Positions 36,841-48,025 of a DNA stretch of 64,000 nucleotides are shown here, in pieces (the first letter of the stretch is position 1; each line of letters starts with the position of its first letter). The translations under genes were made by a program, and so were the position numbers. Under the pieces are notes generated by a model, which saw only the letters and a list, made by a program, of their open reading frames with translations, ran no database searches and was not told the origin of the DNA. This DNA comes from Erodium maritimum (Eukaryota > Streptophyta > Magnoliopsida > Geraniales > Geraniaceae): assembly GCA_963921825.1 (NCBI GenBank), contig OY997595.1, positions 12,951,228 through 13,015,227 on the forward strand, given 5' to 3'.

Positions 36841-37249
36841 GGGAAACCTACTAATACCCACCCAAAACCATGCCCTTTTAACTGATGTTTACTCTGAAGT
36901 TTAAAGTTAACTGATGCATACCCTGAAGTTACGACTTGTAACTAAAAACCCCTTCTGTCAGCTAAAATGACGAAAATACCCTCATTGATTTTTTTAAATA
37001 TAAATGAAGTGATTTTTTAAATAAAAATGAAGTCATTTAATAAGTAAATATATATGCCAAAAATAATTTTTAAATAAATTTTTAAACATAAATATTGAAG
37101 TGTAGTTGACGGTATTTTCGTCATTTTAGATGACGAAGGGGTTTCGAGTTACATTTCCAAACTTAAGGGTATGCATCAGTTAACTTTAAACTTCAGGGTA
37201 AACATCAGTTAAATGGGCATGGTTTTGGGTAGGTATTGGTAATTTTCCC
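36841..37249. mobile_element. Mutator-like MITE with perfect 9 bp TSD
   Basis: A 409 bp element with long terminal inverted repeats of about 130 bp, starting gggaaacctactaataccca and ending 'gtattggtaattttccc'. It is flanked by the 9 bp duplication aaaataaaa (36832-36840 and 37250-37258). The 9 bp TSD and long TIRs fit the Mutator superfamily. The A-rich TSD is of low complexity, which weakens it slightly. Confidence 0.8.
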
Positions 37250-37258
37250 AAAATAAAA

Positions 37259-37949
37259 ATCTGATTAATTTTTGACTAGTCACTGATTAAGTGTAGGGTT
37301 TTTTCCATCCAACTAGCGCATAACGTTTTTTACAATCTCACTTTTCATTAAGTCGTAAAACAATTTTTACCACATAACGAAGCATTTTTCGTTGGTTTAA
37401 TGATATGTTGCCGATCTTATTACAAGTAGCTATTGTGTAACTAAAACCGAAGAAAATAAGCCTGATACATCATCGAAGTTGTTTATGAATTGATCAACTA
37501 GAGTGTGAACAAAGAAGAGAAGGATCATGAGCTGAAACTTGGGAATAAAGAGGCTTCGACCCAGACACGCTGGAATTCATTGTATGATTCGATAACAATA
37601 ATAGCAATGAAATGAGAGGGCCAATTCCATTAAGAAAAGACTGGAGCTAGAGAGTAAAGGAATGGAACGTTTGAAACAAACATGAGAATAAAGGAGAAGA
37701 TTAATATTACGGTAATTATAATGTTGTTTCCCGCTTTTGTCCTATATTATAATAGAGGTGAAATCGGCTACAAACCACTCTTAACCTAAATACTAGAGAA
37801 CCAATCCTAGCCACACACACCTAACATCCAACATTCACCATGATGCTACATCATCACTCCAATTTCACTCAAACGCACGCCACTTTCATCCTTTCTCACA
37901 CAAGCAAGGACATAATTGTAAAAGCATGGTGCCATATGGACAAGTGTCC
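37259..37949. other. Intergenic DNA, no gene seen
   Basis: No coding frame or repeat partner that I can support. Confidence 0.5.
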
Positions 37950-38935
37950 ATTTTTTTTCTTCACCAATTCACTAATTTAATATTTCCCGATTCGTTTGAA
38001 CTCCGATTAGCTTCAAACTTGCGCCAATATTTTTATTTTTTCAAGGGCTTTAAATCAAGATCAATCATGAATATATTTTGAAGCACGAAAATAAAAAGGT
38101 ATATCGGAGTGATAAAAATAATGTTGAGTGTTGATAAATCTTCACTAATAAATGTTTTATATCGGAGGTATCAAACTAGTGCTAAATGTTGATAAAAACA
38201 TGTACTGAGGTGATAAAAACCATGTTCAATTTTGATAATAAGTGTGATAAACTAGAGTTTAGCGTTGATAAAAAACATGTGATGAGGTGATCACAACACA
38301 TGTAATTTAATGAAAAACATAGTGTTTAGTGTTGATAAAACTGATGTTCATAAAAAGCACGTGATGAGATGATAAAAATCATGTTCAGTTTTGGAGAATG
38401 GGGTGATAAAACCAGTGTAGAGTGTTGATAAAACCAGTGTAAAGTGTTGATAAAACCAAAGCAAAGTGTTGATAAAAATTAGCCAGATATAATTTATGTA
38501 AAAACCAGCCCCGAAATAAAAAAAAAATCGTGCTTCAAAAAAAACATGTGATGGGGATGATAAAACACACATAATTGAAAGATAAACCTAGTGTTTAATG
38601 TTTATAAAACTAGTGTTCATAAAAAGCACTCGATGAGGTGATAAAATTATGATCAGTTTTGGAAAATGAGGTGATAAAACCAGTGTAAAGTGTTGATAAA
38701 ATCAGTGTAAAAGTGTTGATAAATCAAGAGCAAAGTGTTGTTAAAAATTACCCAGATTTTTTTAAAAAAAAAATCAACACCGAAATAATTTTTTTTTCGT
38801 GCTTCAAAATATATTCATGACTGATCTTGATTTAAAGCCCTTAAAAAAACAAAACTAACGGCGCAAGTTTGAAGCCAATCGGAGTTCAAACGAAGCGGGA
38901 AAAATTAAATTAGTGAATTGATTAAAAAAAATAAT
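37950..38935. mobile_element. Foldback element with internal tandem repeats
   Basis: Arms of about 140 bp (37950-38095 and 38795-38935) are inverted repeats, including 'caattcactaattta' against 'taaattagtgaattg' and 'ttttgaagcacgaaa' against 'tttcgtgcttcaaaa'. The interior is built from short degenerate units such as 'gtgttgataaaaccagtgta'. It also has a direct duplication of about 255 bp (38338-38545 versus 38600-38800), the first copy of which includes the inner edge of the right arm. No coding capacity. No clear TSD. Confidence 0.7.
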
Positions 38936-41239
38936 ATGATAGTTTTACTAAAAAACTCTTACCACTTACTAAAAAAGTGCTGTTTTTTTTTTTGCAATCA
39001 ACTACTCAATTACATCTCATTCATCCATTCTTAAAATGGATGACTTAGATTGATTCTCTAATTTTTAGGTTAAGACATGATTTGTATTTGATTTCTAGTA
39101 GAGATTAAAACTCATTTTAGTTACATATTTCACAAAATCACATATTTAAGTTTCAATTCTAAGCTGATTTTGATTTAGATTTATACCATTTATTATCAAA
39201 TTAAAACATTTACTATGACTTCATATTAACGTGATCCACTAAAATATACAGTCTCATGTGAATGAATTCTCGATATCTGATATCTCTATAATTCTATATT
39301 TCTAATTAACAAAATATAAAACAATTTGTCATAATCAATGGCTTCTGACTTCTGAGCAATGAGAATAGGTTCATGGATACCACCTAATGTGTATTCAAAT
39401 GGGCCGGCTACCACCTAATATTCGATATCCAATAATGCAATATCAACAAAACTTGAAAATATGAACCTATTTGCATACTATAGAAAAAGATAATCATGAT
39501 GGAGACCATAAAAATTGCAATTCCTACAGAAATGTATGTTGACTTTGATTTGTTGACTATGGTGAGTCAGTAGCAATTTTGAGTCATTTTTAGAGTTTGG
39601 TCCGAAAGCATAACCAGTGAGTTCACCTACTCATGGCATACATTTTAACCGACCAATTAAAAAACAGAGTTCATTTTCATAAAATAATGAAAAACATTAT
39701 TGAATTAACCGAAACCAACGTAAACATATGAGCACCGAATTGAACGTCATCTGTGTCAATTGTAACAAGATTAAATATATTTGTAAGCATGACTACATGC
39801 AAACCTTCATAGAAGTGTGAAACTAAATTTTGCACCTAAATTAACTAATGTTTCTTAAGTTATAATATCATACAAAAAAAAATATAAAAACTAAGTTAAA
39901 TATAAAGAGTTGGTGAATTACAATTAGATATTATTAATTTTAGTACAAATATCTATAATCTTTACATGTACCCCGGACTTGGTACTGACGTGAGAATTCC
40001 TGTTGTCCGGCGAGGCTGAGTCCTGAAAAGGAAAGTTGACGCAGTGAGTTGGGATGGCAACACCTGGGAAGAGTGGGTCAGATTTGAAAATTTCAAAAGT
40101 TGAAGGGTCAATCATGATTAATTATTATTATCCGAGGAAGTATGTTGAGGGGAGGCAGGTCGATGCGGTGTCGAGAGTCCACGTGCAGTACATGTGTAGT
40201 AAATGTGATTGGCCCTGGCCCTAAAACATTGAAATATAACTCGTAAATATACGTAAAAAAAAAACGAACTATACATTCTAAAATATTATATTGGCGTTTA
40301 CGACAAGCTACGCAACGGTAACAGAGTCGGTGTCCAGCGGTGACACACAAATTCTGTTTTTCCACCTAATGACAGCTACGTGTCAACCTCTGATGGGATA
40401 GCTGGGTTTGGTTAGGTGACGCTTGACTTATTCGGACACAGTCTACCTATATCGAATATTCGGGTCCGATCTCTCCGATTTGGACTTCAAGAATACAATT
40501 TCCCTCCTAAAGTCTCGACTATGTGAAACCACCCGGCCCATCGAAACAGAAAGCGTGATGGACCCAAGCCCATCGATTCAGGGCCAGTCGGTACAGTACC
40601 ATTTTGAAACTAAAATAATAACCATAATTTTTCTTTTTATAATCAATGTTGTGGACTTGAATGGTAGGTGGGCCCCACAGCACGTCGTAGCCTGGTGAGC
40701 CACGAAGCCCAATAAGACATATTTATTGGGTTATCCAACTTTTATGGGCCAACCCAATTTGGAAATTTATAGCTTTTTTATCATCTAAAACTTTATTAAT
40801 AATCTAATTTAATGTTCACACAATAATTAGTTTAATAACTATTTAAATCCAAAAAGACGGGACATAACTCCAATAATTAGTACCCATCACTTGAAAATTA
40901 GGCTACAAAAAGCCTGCATATTTTTGGTGATCAATCATCCTAGGAATGATTGATTAATTTTCTCTAGTTAAAAGATAAACAAATGAATTAATGAATGACT
41001 AGCTAGCTAGAGAAATTAATTTAAAAAAAAGGTTATTTAATACAAATAAAAAGTCTTAAGTCTCACTCTTACCTGTTGAAGCTGCAGTTGCCAGCTTTTG
41101 TGTTGATATGAAATGGAGGACCACAAACCATCTCCGTCCCGTGCCCGTTCTATCAATCAGGAAAATTTATTTCCCATACCTCTATCCTGATTAGACACCA
41201 AATATGAACCTATCGTAATGTAATTATTTTTATATATAC
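38936..41239. other. Intergenic DNA, no gene seen
   Basis: A low-coding AT-rich region. A GC-richer part at 40130-40720 has short frames (for example 40423-40698) with no recognisable domain; 'gtgggccccac' (40669-40679) is a perfect short palindrome. No TSD or inverted arms found. Confidence 0.4.
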
Positions 41240-41277
41240 GGTATTGATAGATTTGGAATTTCAACCGTCCGTATAAT

Positions 41278-42042
41278 CATAGGCGGATGTATGAAAGGCA
41301 TGAGGGGGGCACATGCCCCTCCTGAAAATTTCTGAATGTATAATTAACAGTTCTTTTTTTTTCTCAAATTTTCTAAATTATGGTTAGTTACACGTTTATA
41401 TATGATGATGTGTTTCTCCTGAAATTTGGATAGTAAATTATTAGTTATTTTTTTTCAATTGTCTTTAATTATATACACTCAAATGCTTAAATTTAATGAT
41501 TTTATATTTTTTAATTATTCTATTTTCCTAATTTCAATTACATAACTTTGTTTCTATTTAAATCATTATTAGGACTAATTTGAGATTACACCAAATTGAG
41601 TTTTTAGGATTAATTTGAGATTACACCAAATTGAGTTTTGAGTTTACTCTTTTTACAAAATTATTATAATTATTGACGGATATTTCTAAAGAAAATATCT
41701 TAGTTATTTATTAATTAGATTGACATTGATCTTTACCGGTAAGAGTACTTTTTATTACGAATACTATCAAAACACGGTTAAGAAATCGAATTATAGACTT
41801 ATAGATTAATGATAATGTGATCATATGCATCAAACAAAATATTTTTGGTTATATTGAAAATAATGATGTTTAAAAATATTTTCAAAATATGAAATTTCGA
41901 CGACATATTTTATAATAAGTAGTTATTTATTGTTCTATATGTAAATACTGATATTTTAAATGTTAATTTTTATTAATTTGATATTATTTATTATTAAAAA
42001 AAATTGGTGCCCCCCTCAACAAAAAAGCTGGATCCGCCACTG
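41278..42042. mobile_element. hAT-type MITE, copy 2, inside the Copia LTR
   Basis: A 765 bp AT-rich element starting CATAGGCGGAT and ending ATCCGCCACTG, with the perfect 8 bp TSD cgtataat (41270-41277 and 42043-42050). The other Copia LTR shows the uninterrupted site 'ctgtataatgttattg'. It shares ends and the inner phrase 'tggtgcccccct' with the copies at 9773 and 45803. Confidence 0.85.
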
Positions 42043-42161
42043 CGTATAATGTTATTGAATTAGTATATTTGTACACAATTACAGATATGAAATATTCAAA
42101 ATAATATTTACAATATATCCTATGAGAGTTTGATAATAATCAAACTCTCTTAACATTATCG

Positions 42162-42761
42162 CTAACACGCCCCGGCAGTCTGAACGGGAGGTTCACATAC
42201 GTTCAGGCTGGACCGTAAATCAAGGAATAAGACCCTCGGCAAGCCTTTAGTGAATACATCTGCAATCTGCGAGCGGGAGGGGACGTGAAGAACTCGAACT
42301 TGTCCTTTCGCTACCTTCTCTCGAACAAAGTGAATATCGAGCTCGATGTGTTTGGTGCGGTGATGTTGGACGGGGTTACCAGATAGGTATATGGCACTGA
42401 TGTTGTCACAGTAGACCAACGTAGCACGAGATAAGGGACAATGAAGCTCGAGTAACAGGTTCCGAAGCCAACATGATTCTGACACAACATTAGTAACTCC
42501 TCGATATTTGGCCTCAGTACTGGAACGAGAAAGTGTGGGCTGCCGTCTGGATGACCAAGATATAAGGTTGTCCCCCAAGAAGACACAGAAACCAGATGTA
42601 GATCGGCGAGTGTCTGGACAGCCTGCCCAATCAGCATCTGTGTAAGAGACGAGACCGGAGATCGGCGAGGAGTATAAGTGAAGACCCAGGCTCTTCGTCC
42701 CTTGGAGATACCGAATGATGCGCTTCAAAGCGCCCATGTGACTAGTCCTCGGGTCATGCAT
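42162..42761 (-). pseudogene. Copia RNase H fragment, open for 199 codons
   Basis: The frame begins MHDPRTSHMGALKRIIRYLQ and contains the RNase H hallmark SYTDADWAG, then TRRSTSGFCVFLG, SRSSTEAKYRG, CDNISAIYLSGNPVQHHRTK and ADVFTKGLPR. This is the C-terminal end of Copia pol and ends at the 3' LTR. Upstream, YLTFTRPGISYVVQQICLH can be read in another frame to about 42835. Gag, protease, integrase and reverse transcriptase core are gone. Motif residues look intact, but the protein cannot act alone. Confidence 0.9.
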
Positions 42762-43006
42762 GTGGAGACATATCTGCTGAACGACATAAGAGATACCAGG
42801 TCTTGTGAATGTGAGGTACTAGAGCGCCCCTGCAAGACTTCTCTAATACCATGATAGATTTGGGATTTCAACCGTCTGTATAATGTTATTGAATTGGTAT
42901 ATTTGTACACAATTACATATAGCAAATATTCAAAATAATATTTACAATATATCCTATGAGAGTTTGATAATAATCAAACTCTCTTAACATTATCGCTAAC
43001 AGGTAT

Positions 43007-44689
43007 GGATGATGTTTGATCGTAATAAACTCGATAACATGCATTAAACTATTGTCTATCTCGTATCTTAAAATGTTCATATTTGATTTGGTCTAAAACA
43101 TAAGGTCTCAGAATTTCAGAACATCTATAATCCCTAATAATTATATACGTAAAAGTATTCATGGGTGGATATCCGCCTTGTGAAGATTTTCACCCTCACG
43201 CATAGATGCAGAGTTATGTGATTCATAATATGCCCGTAACAAATGAACATTTTGACGGAATTCATTCGCACAAACATGCGGGAGAATTTGTCCGATCCGT
43301 GGAAACCACAAATTGTATAGCAGTACTTAATTTCAGGGAAGATAAAAAACTAACCACGTTCATTGGTTCAAGCAATTTTCAAATACATGGTTTATTAAAA
43401 GATATTACACCTGATTTCATTACAAAAATAGTGATTTTTGCACATGTAGTCTGACCAGCTGTGATGAGTTTTATCATATGATTAATTGGACTTTTTATAT
43501 TAAATTTGCTTTGTTATATTATGCATGGTCATGGACGGACGGGTATATCATCCGCATATCTGTCTATATTGATCTACAATCTGCCCACATTGATGAACAC
43601 GAATAAAATTCGATCTACTATCAATCCACTTATATACGCATGATTAACAACTCAGACGAAAAACGAACAGAATGGATCACCGAATATTTTCAAGCACAAC
43701 TCACACATGGGAAAGAAAAGGCCAACTAACAAGAACTCTAAATTGAATACACACGTTTGTACTAGGTTTGGCGCACTATGTCCCATTGCGGTCCTTTTCA
43801 TCCGTAAACGAGATCGGAGCATTTGAGATGTTCTGTTCATGACCCGATAACAAGGTGTAACCATAACAGCTATGGAAGTTAGTTACATTGAATGCAATTG
43901 AGTAGCAGTACCAAACAAGCATTCAAGGTATACACATGAGTGTCCCTTAATCACTTTCATAATAATAAATAAATAATAATTATAATTCCCATTGGTACCC
44001 TCCAGTTCCTATTCCATGGATCCATCCTCATTCTCCACACATTACATCAACCTCAAAGTGAAAACAACGTTAACCTCCGTATCTTTTCCATCTCTGTTCT
44101 CGTACCTTTTATGGAACCATATCTCTATTTTTTCGTGCTAGAATCAAGGAACACTTATAGATTCAAGTCATGGTTTGTACTGCTGAGTTTTGAGTTCTTG
44201 TCGCTTGCCGAACCTGGCAAAGAGTAACTTCAGTACTTGACTGCATTTTTTTCTGTCACTTTCGGATTAAAAGTGAAGTTTGTATTCGTATATGTGTAGT
44301 ACATGTTGCTTTCAAGCCTGTAATAACTCGTTTTTATGTCTCATAACTCGGTGTCAGATGTAAGTAGGTTCAGTTTCGGGATATTTTTCAACCATCTTGT
44401 GTTGTGATTGGTAGTAATTATTTGGACAGTAATAATGAAAAAAAATGGGCGAGATCGAAAGCCATGAAATCACAAGGGTGTGTATTAATGGAAGAGGTCC
44501 GGTGATACCACAATATGGACACGTCTACACTAAAAGAAAACCTACCTACTAAAGTGTAGGTCATCGTTCTCAGTTTGAAAACATTTTACTCGAGTCTATG
44601 TCAATGGTATCATATATTCAAGAGTTTTTATCTATTTATTTTTAAATTAGGTCTTATTAGGTCGGATCCCATTTCCACTCCCAAACATA
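43007..44689. other. Intergenic DNA, no gene seen
   Basis: Two short frames (43206-43454 plus, 43652-43864 minus) have no known motif. No TSD-bounded insert was recognised. Confidence 0.4.
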
Positions 44690-45060
44690 ACTCCATCGAG
44701 ACGCTTCGGTTAATCAGTGAATGGCGTGGTTCGTTATTTGTTTTACAAACTCGAGTTGCACGTTCTCGATTTTTTTTAAAACCCATATACGGTCTTGAAC
44801 TACTAGTTCCAAGGGAGAAAAGGTGATTTCGCCCTGTTTGATGATGTTGATCACTCGCCGATAGTCACTTCTTATGATTATAAGGTTCGGGAGTACAAGC
44901 CGAGTCATCGTAGAGCATCCTTCAGAGCGTTCACTTCCACCAACGTTGATGTTTGTGTAGTTTGACTCGTGCTAGCTCCCTCCAAGTGACCCTCGGAGTT
45001 TCTACGCATAAATCATGTTTTGACGAGCCTTGTGTCTGTAAATATAGCACCGTCCACATT
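44690..45060 (-). pseudogene. LINE ORF2 RNase H fragment
   Basis: Minus-strand frames read VEVNALKDALR, then SDYRRVINIIKQGEITFSPL and VLKKIENVQLEFVKQITNHA. These follow the order of the plant LINE RNase H domain (A-E-x-A-L-x-G-L, S-D-x2-x-V-I-x2-I, F-V-x-R-x-x-N). Broken by frameshifts. A 14 G homopolymer (45071-45084) lies just upstream. Confidence 0.5.
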
Positions 45061-45469
45061 TATTATGTACGGGGGGGGGGGGGGTCGGGGGGGTCCATTT
45101 GTGGCGCTCTCTACTTAAATCGAAGGAATTTCTATTGTGGACAAATCAAGTAAGAAAACTATCATGTCGGCGAGGGAAGAATCTACTATTGATGTTTTAT
45201 TGTACTATGCCTTGTTGTTTCTTGTTTTCGAATTCCCCCCAACTGACAGACCATTTTCAGCTCAGGGATGAGGAGAAAACTGAAGATGATGCAGATTTGA
45301 CGAGAGCCGAGTTCCTTAAGTACATCCGTAAATGCGATAATAAGATGTTCCAAATAGGGAAGACCCTATATTTTTTTCTCTTTGATGTAGCACCCTGTTC
45401 AAATCACCAATAGTGACCCACTATTCGACAATAACGACATGGGACTGGCCTAAGTAGCGGAGAGCTGCC

Positions 45470-45785
45470 ATGGCCTCCATCATTCCTCGCGGTGCAACAT
45501 CCTGTAAAATCCAATCAACCGAAAATCCCCCTATTCTGTCGTGACCTCAACGTCGCCGACTGCATTGACAACACGACCACCGGTGAACCCAAGTTGAAAG
45601 CGTAGTCGGAGAGAAAAGAAGACTTATCTAGGGTTTCGCTAAGAAATACCAAATCTGGCTTTTATCACAATACCATCTCTCGTAGGTATTGAATAATCGC
45701 CAGTTCTTTGATCCGCCCATTAATCCAGGTGAGGAACCTCATAAGCTTCTGGCAGCAGCTCTTTGAGGTGGAGGCGGTGGCATAG
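45470..45785 (-). pseudogene. LINE ORF2 endonuclease fragment
   Basis: The minus strand reads LAIIQYLREMV, stops, KPDLVFLSETLDKSSFLSDY, and in another frame FTGGRVVNAVGDVEVTTE, matching the N-terminal endonuclease of plant L1 ORF2. The hAT MITE copy 3 lies just upstream and may have split the element. Only about 400 bp separates it from the RNase H fragment, so the reverse transcriptase has been lost. Confidence 0.5.
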
Positions 45786-45802
45786 AACCCTAGAACTATA
45801 TC

Positions 45803-46005
45803 CAGTGGCGGAGCCACATGGGCCCTAGGGGGTGCACCCTCAATTTTTTTTGAATTTTTTATATGCTTTTCGATTTTTTTTCAAAAATACCCCTTAATTC
45901 TTCTAATTTCGTAGTTTTGCCATTCCTCAATTTTTTTTACATTCACGTATTATCACTGAAGAATTTCGGTGCCCCCTCTCACTGAAAAAGCTAGCTCCGC
46001 CACTA
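45803..46005. mobile_element. hAT-type MITE, copy 3
   Basis: A 203 bp element starting CAGTGGCGGAGCCA and ending AGCTCCGCCACTA, flanked by the perfect 8 bp TSD actatatc (45795-45802 and 46006-46013). Same family as the copies at 9773 and 41278; the smallest of the three. Confidence 0.85.
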
Positions 46006-46013
46006 ACTATATC

Positions 46014-46840
46014 CATTTCATATTCATATTTATATTTAATTATATTTAGGAGGTTGTTAAAATACATTTAATAAAAAACACATATGAATATTCTTACATT
46101 ACCTTGTGTTGGTCTCGAGGGGTAGACTAAAAGATATTACGATTTCGATCTAGTTTCATAAAAATGAAGACTTATCTCCGTTAGAGAAAAACTATCAATA
46201 AAGCTTTACTTGAGTATCATTTCTTCTATCAAATAATAACGTTCTAAAAAATCTTTGATATTTTCAACACACATAAAAATATATGAGGATAAATTGGAAG
46301 CACAACTATTAGATCTGGTTTCTACGCCCTCACCCAATTTTGCACATAATGATGATGTTTCATGGTTGGTAAGGTGTCAATTTAGGAGGACGATGAAGCA
46401 ATTAAAGTAAAAGTTTGAAGCAAACTTGTCATTCGAGTCCAATCAGGAGCCCACCAGTAGCACTAAACACCAGGCCTAACGAAATGTTAGTCTAAATAAG
46501 GAAAGTTTTCTCATACTTAGCTACCAGATTAGAGCCCAGATTGCACAAATAGTCAACCATTTGTGTTTTAGGTTATATATGAATGGTTCATGTAAATGGG
46601 TTTTATTATTGGGTACTAATTTCTAGTTAGCCGACAGTGTAGCCTTTACAACAAATAGAGGGAGGGAGGGAAGTTTTGGAGATCCGAGCCAGATGGATTC
46701 AAGATTTCCGGTTGGATCGGAAAGGCCACATCCCACCCGTCTCATACTTGAATCTAAAAATAAAATAAATTATATTTAGAAAGAAAATTCAAATAACACT
46801 TTTTTTATATATAAATCTAAAAAAAGTACAATACTATTCT
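46014..46840. other. AT-rich intergenic DNA, no gene seen
   Basis: No gene or repeat structure that I can support. Confidence 0.45.
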
Positions 46841-48025
46841 CTCTCGACTTGCGAGATCTTTCTCCTTAACGAGGAAACCATAGCCTCACCTATGGAGGCT
46901 CCAACTCCTGCCGCCGACAAGACTGATGCCTATACTGTCGGTCTTGTCCAATCGCAACCCAACGTGTGCACACCACGCCACCTATATTACCACAATGTCT
47001 CTTCCGGGAGGTCGCGTCCCTCATTAAGAAGAGCAGGAATCAGACGTCACAACAATCTCTGCTTTCTATCCCTGGCCCTTCTTCTCCCGCAGCTCCCTCT
47101 TCGACTCCGACGTCAATGGTAAACCCGACCTTCTCTCTGGGTTTCTCGGAACTGCTGGGAAAACCACGATGGGGTCGATCCTTTAAGCCAAAAAACCTAA
47201 CTTCTGGCCCACGCTATGTTAGGGTTTTAACAACTCCAACGCCTCTTCTTAGCTCTATTGACCCGACTCTGTTGCTACCTCCGACGATTGTCTCAGCTCC
47301 TCAACTGCCACCGGAAAACCTACGCTCCCTGGCACGCTGCAGTCGTTAGTGGTCCCTATTACCTCTCCACCGCCTCCTATACACCGAGACTCTTTTCGAG
47401 GCAAGGCTCCCATGCCCAGCCCGAAGAGGGAGGAACCGATCTGTGTGGGTGTCTGAGCCCTACTAGGGACCGTGTTTTGGTGATCTCACTACCACCGGGG
47501 ATGGTACACCGACGTAGGTTTTTTCAATCGAAGGAGGCTGGCTCAGCCTCGAAGACCCCCGCACTACCATCGTTGGAGTCTCATTTGCCCACATTGCAGG
47601 ATGGGCTCTCGGGTTGCTCCTTCGAGGAGAATGATGTGGTCGAGGTGGCGTATGTGCCGGCGAGGCCCTCTATCTTGGCTCGACAACAGTTTGCCATGCT
47701 AAGAAAACTATGGGCCTCAACGCCGCCCCGTAAGGAGGCCATTCTCAGGATCATTACGAAGGCGTAAGGGAGGTCAGCTAACGGGTTAGTCATCTAGGAC
47801 ATTGGCCCGGGAGTGGTCGGGTTTTACTTCCAAACCGATGTAGCTATGGCATGGGTTCGAAGGAATGAACCGTGGTGCTTTACCGGTCGGTCATTGCTTT
47901 TAGGGGACCTTGACCCTATGGCTAGGGAGCCTCCCGCTTTGGATCAGCTTCAACTACGGGTTCATGCACATGGCCTCCCCCACTGGTACGGACCAAAGCC
48001 ACGGGAGAGAAGATTGGATCGAATC
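46841..48025 (+). mobile_element. LINE ORF1 fragment, copy C, cut by an LTR element
   Basis: The third relative of the 22.85 and 28.7 kb elements. Shared landmarks in order: LQDGLSGCSFEENDVVEVAY (copy A LHDGLSSCSLEEEAKVGVFV), PRKEAILRIITKA (copy A PRKDTLLRIITNA) and the DUF4283-like VRRNEPWCFTGRSLLLGDLD. The sequence stops before the zinc knuckle, where the Ty3-type LTR begins at 48026. Two frames and several stops. The start is approximate, and no TSD can be tested because the 3' half is absent. Confidence 0.65.

Larger units (their letters stand above)
41245..43001 (-). mobile_element. Internally deleted Copia element with a hAT MITE in its 3' LTR
   Basis: A complete but shrunken LTR element on the minus strand, flanked by the 5 bp TSD ggtat (41240-41244 and 43002-43006). 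The 5' LTR (42852-43001) and the 3' LTR (41245-41277 plus 42043-42167, split by the MITE) are both about 150 bp and begin TGTTAGCG and end TATCA on the minus strand. A primer-binding site tggtattagagaag abuts the 5' LTR. Only 684 bp of internal DNA remains, holding the end of pol. The two LTRs are near identical, so insertion was fairly recent. Confidence 0.9.

Noticed and set aside
40669-40679. Short palindrome gtgggccccac as a regulatory site
   Set aside because: No gene lies nearby that it could serve; short palindromes occur by chance.
42311-42637. 108-codon minus-strand frame overlapping the Copia RNase H
   Set aside because: Out-of-frame shadow of the RNase H frame, which has clear motifs.
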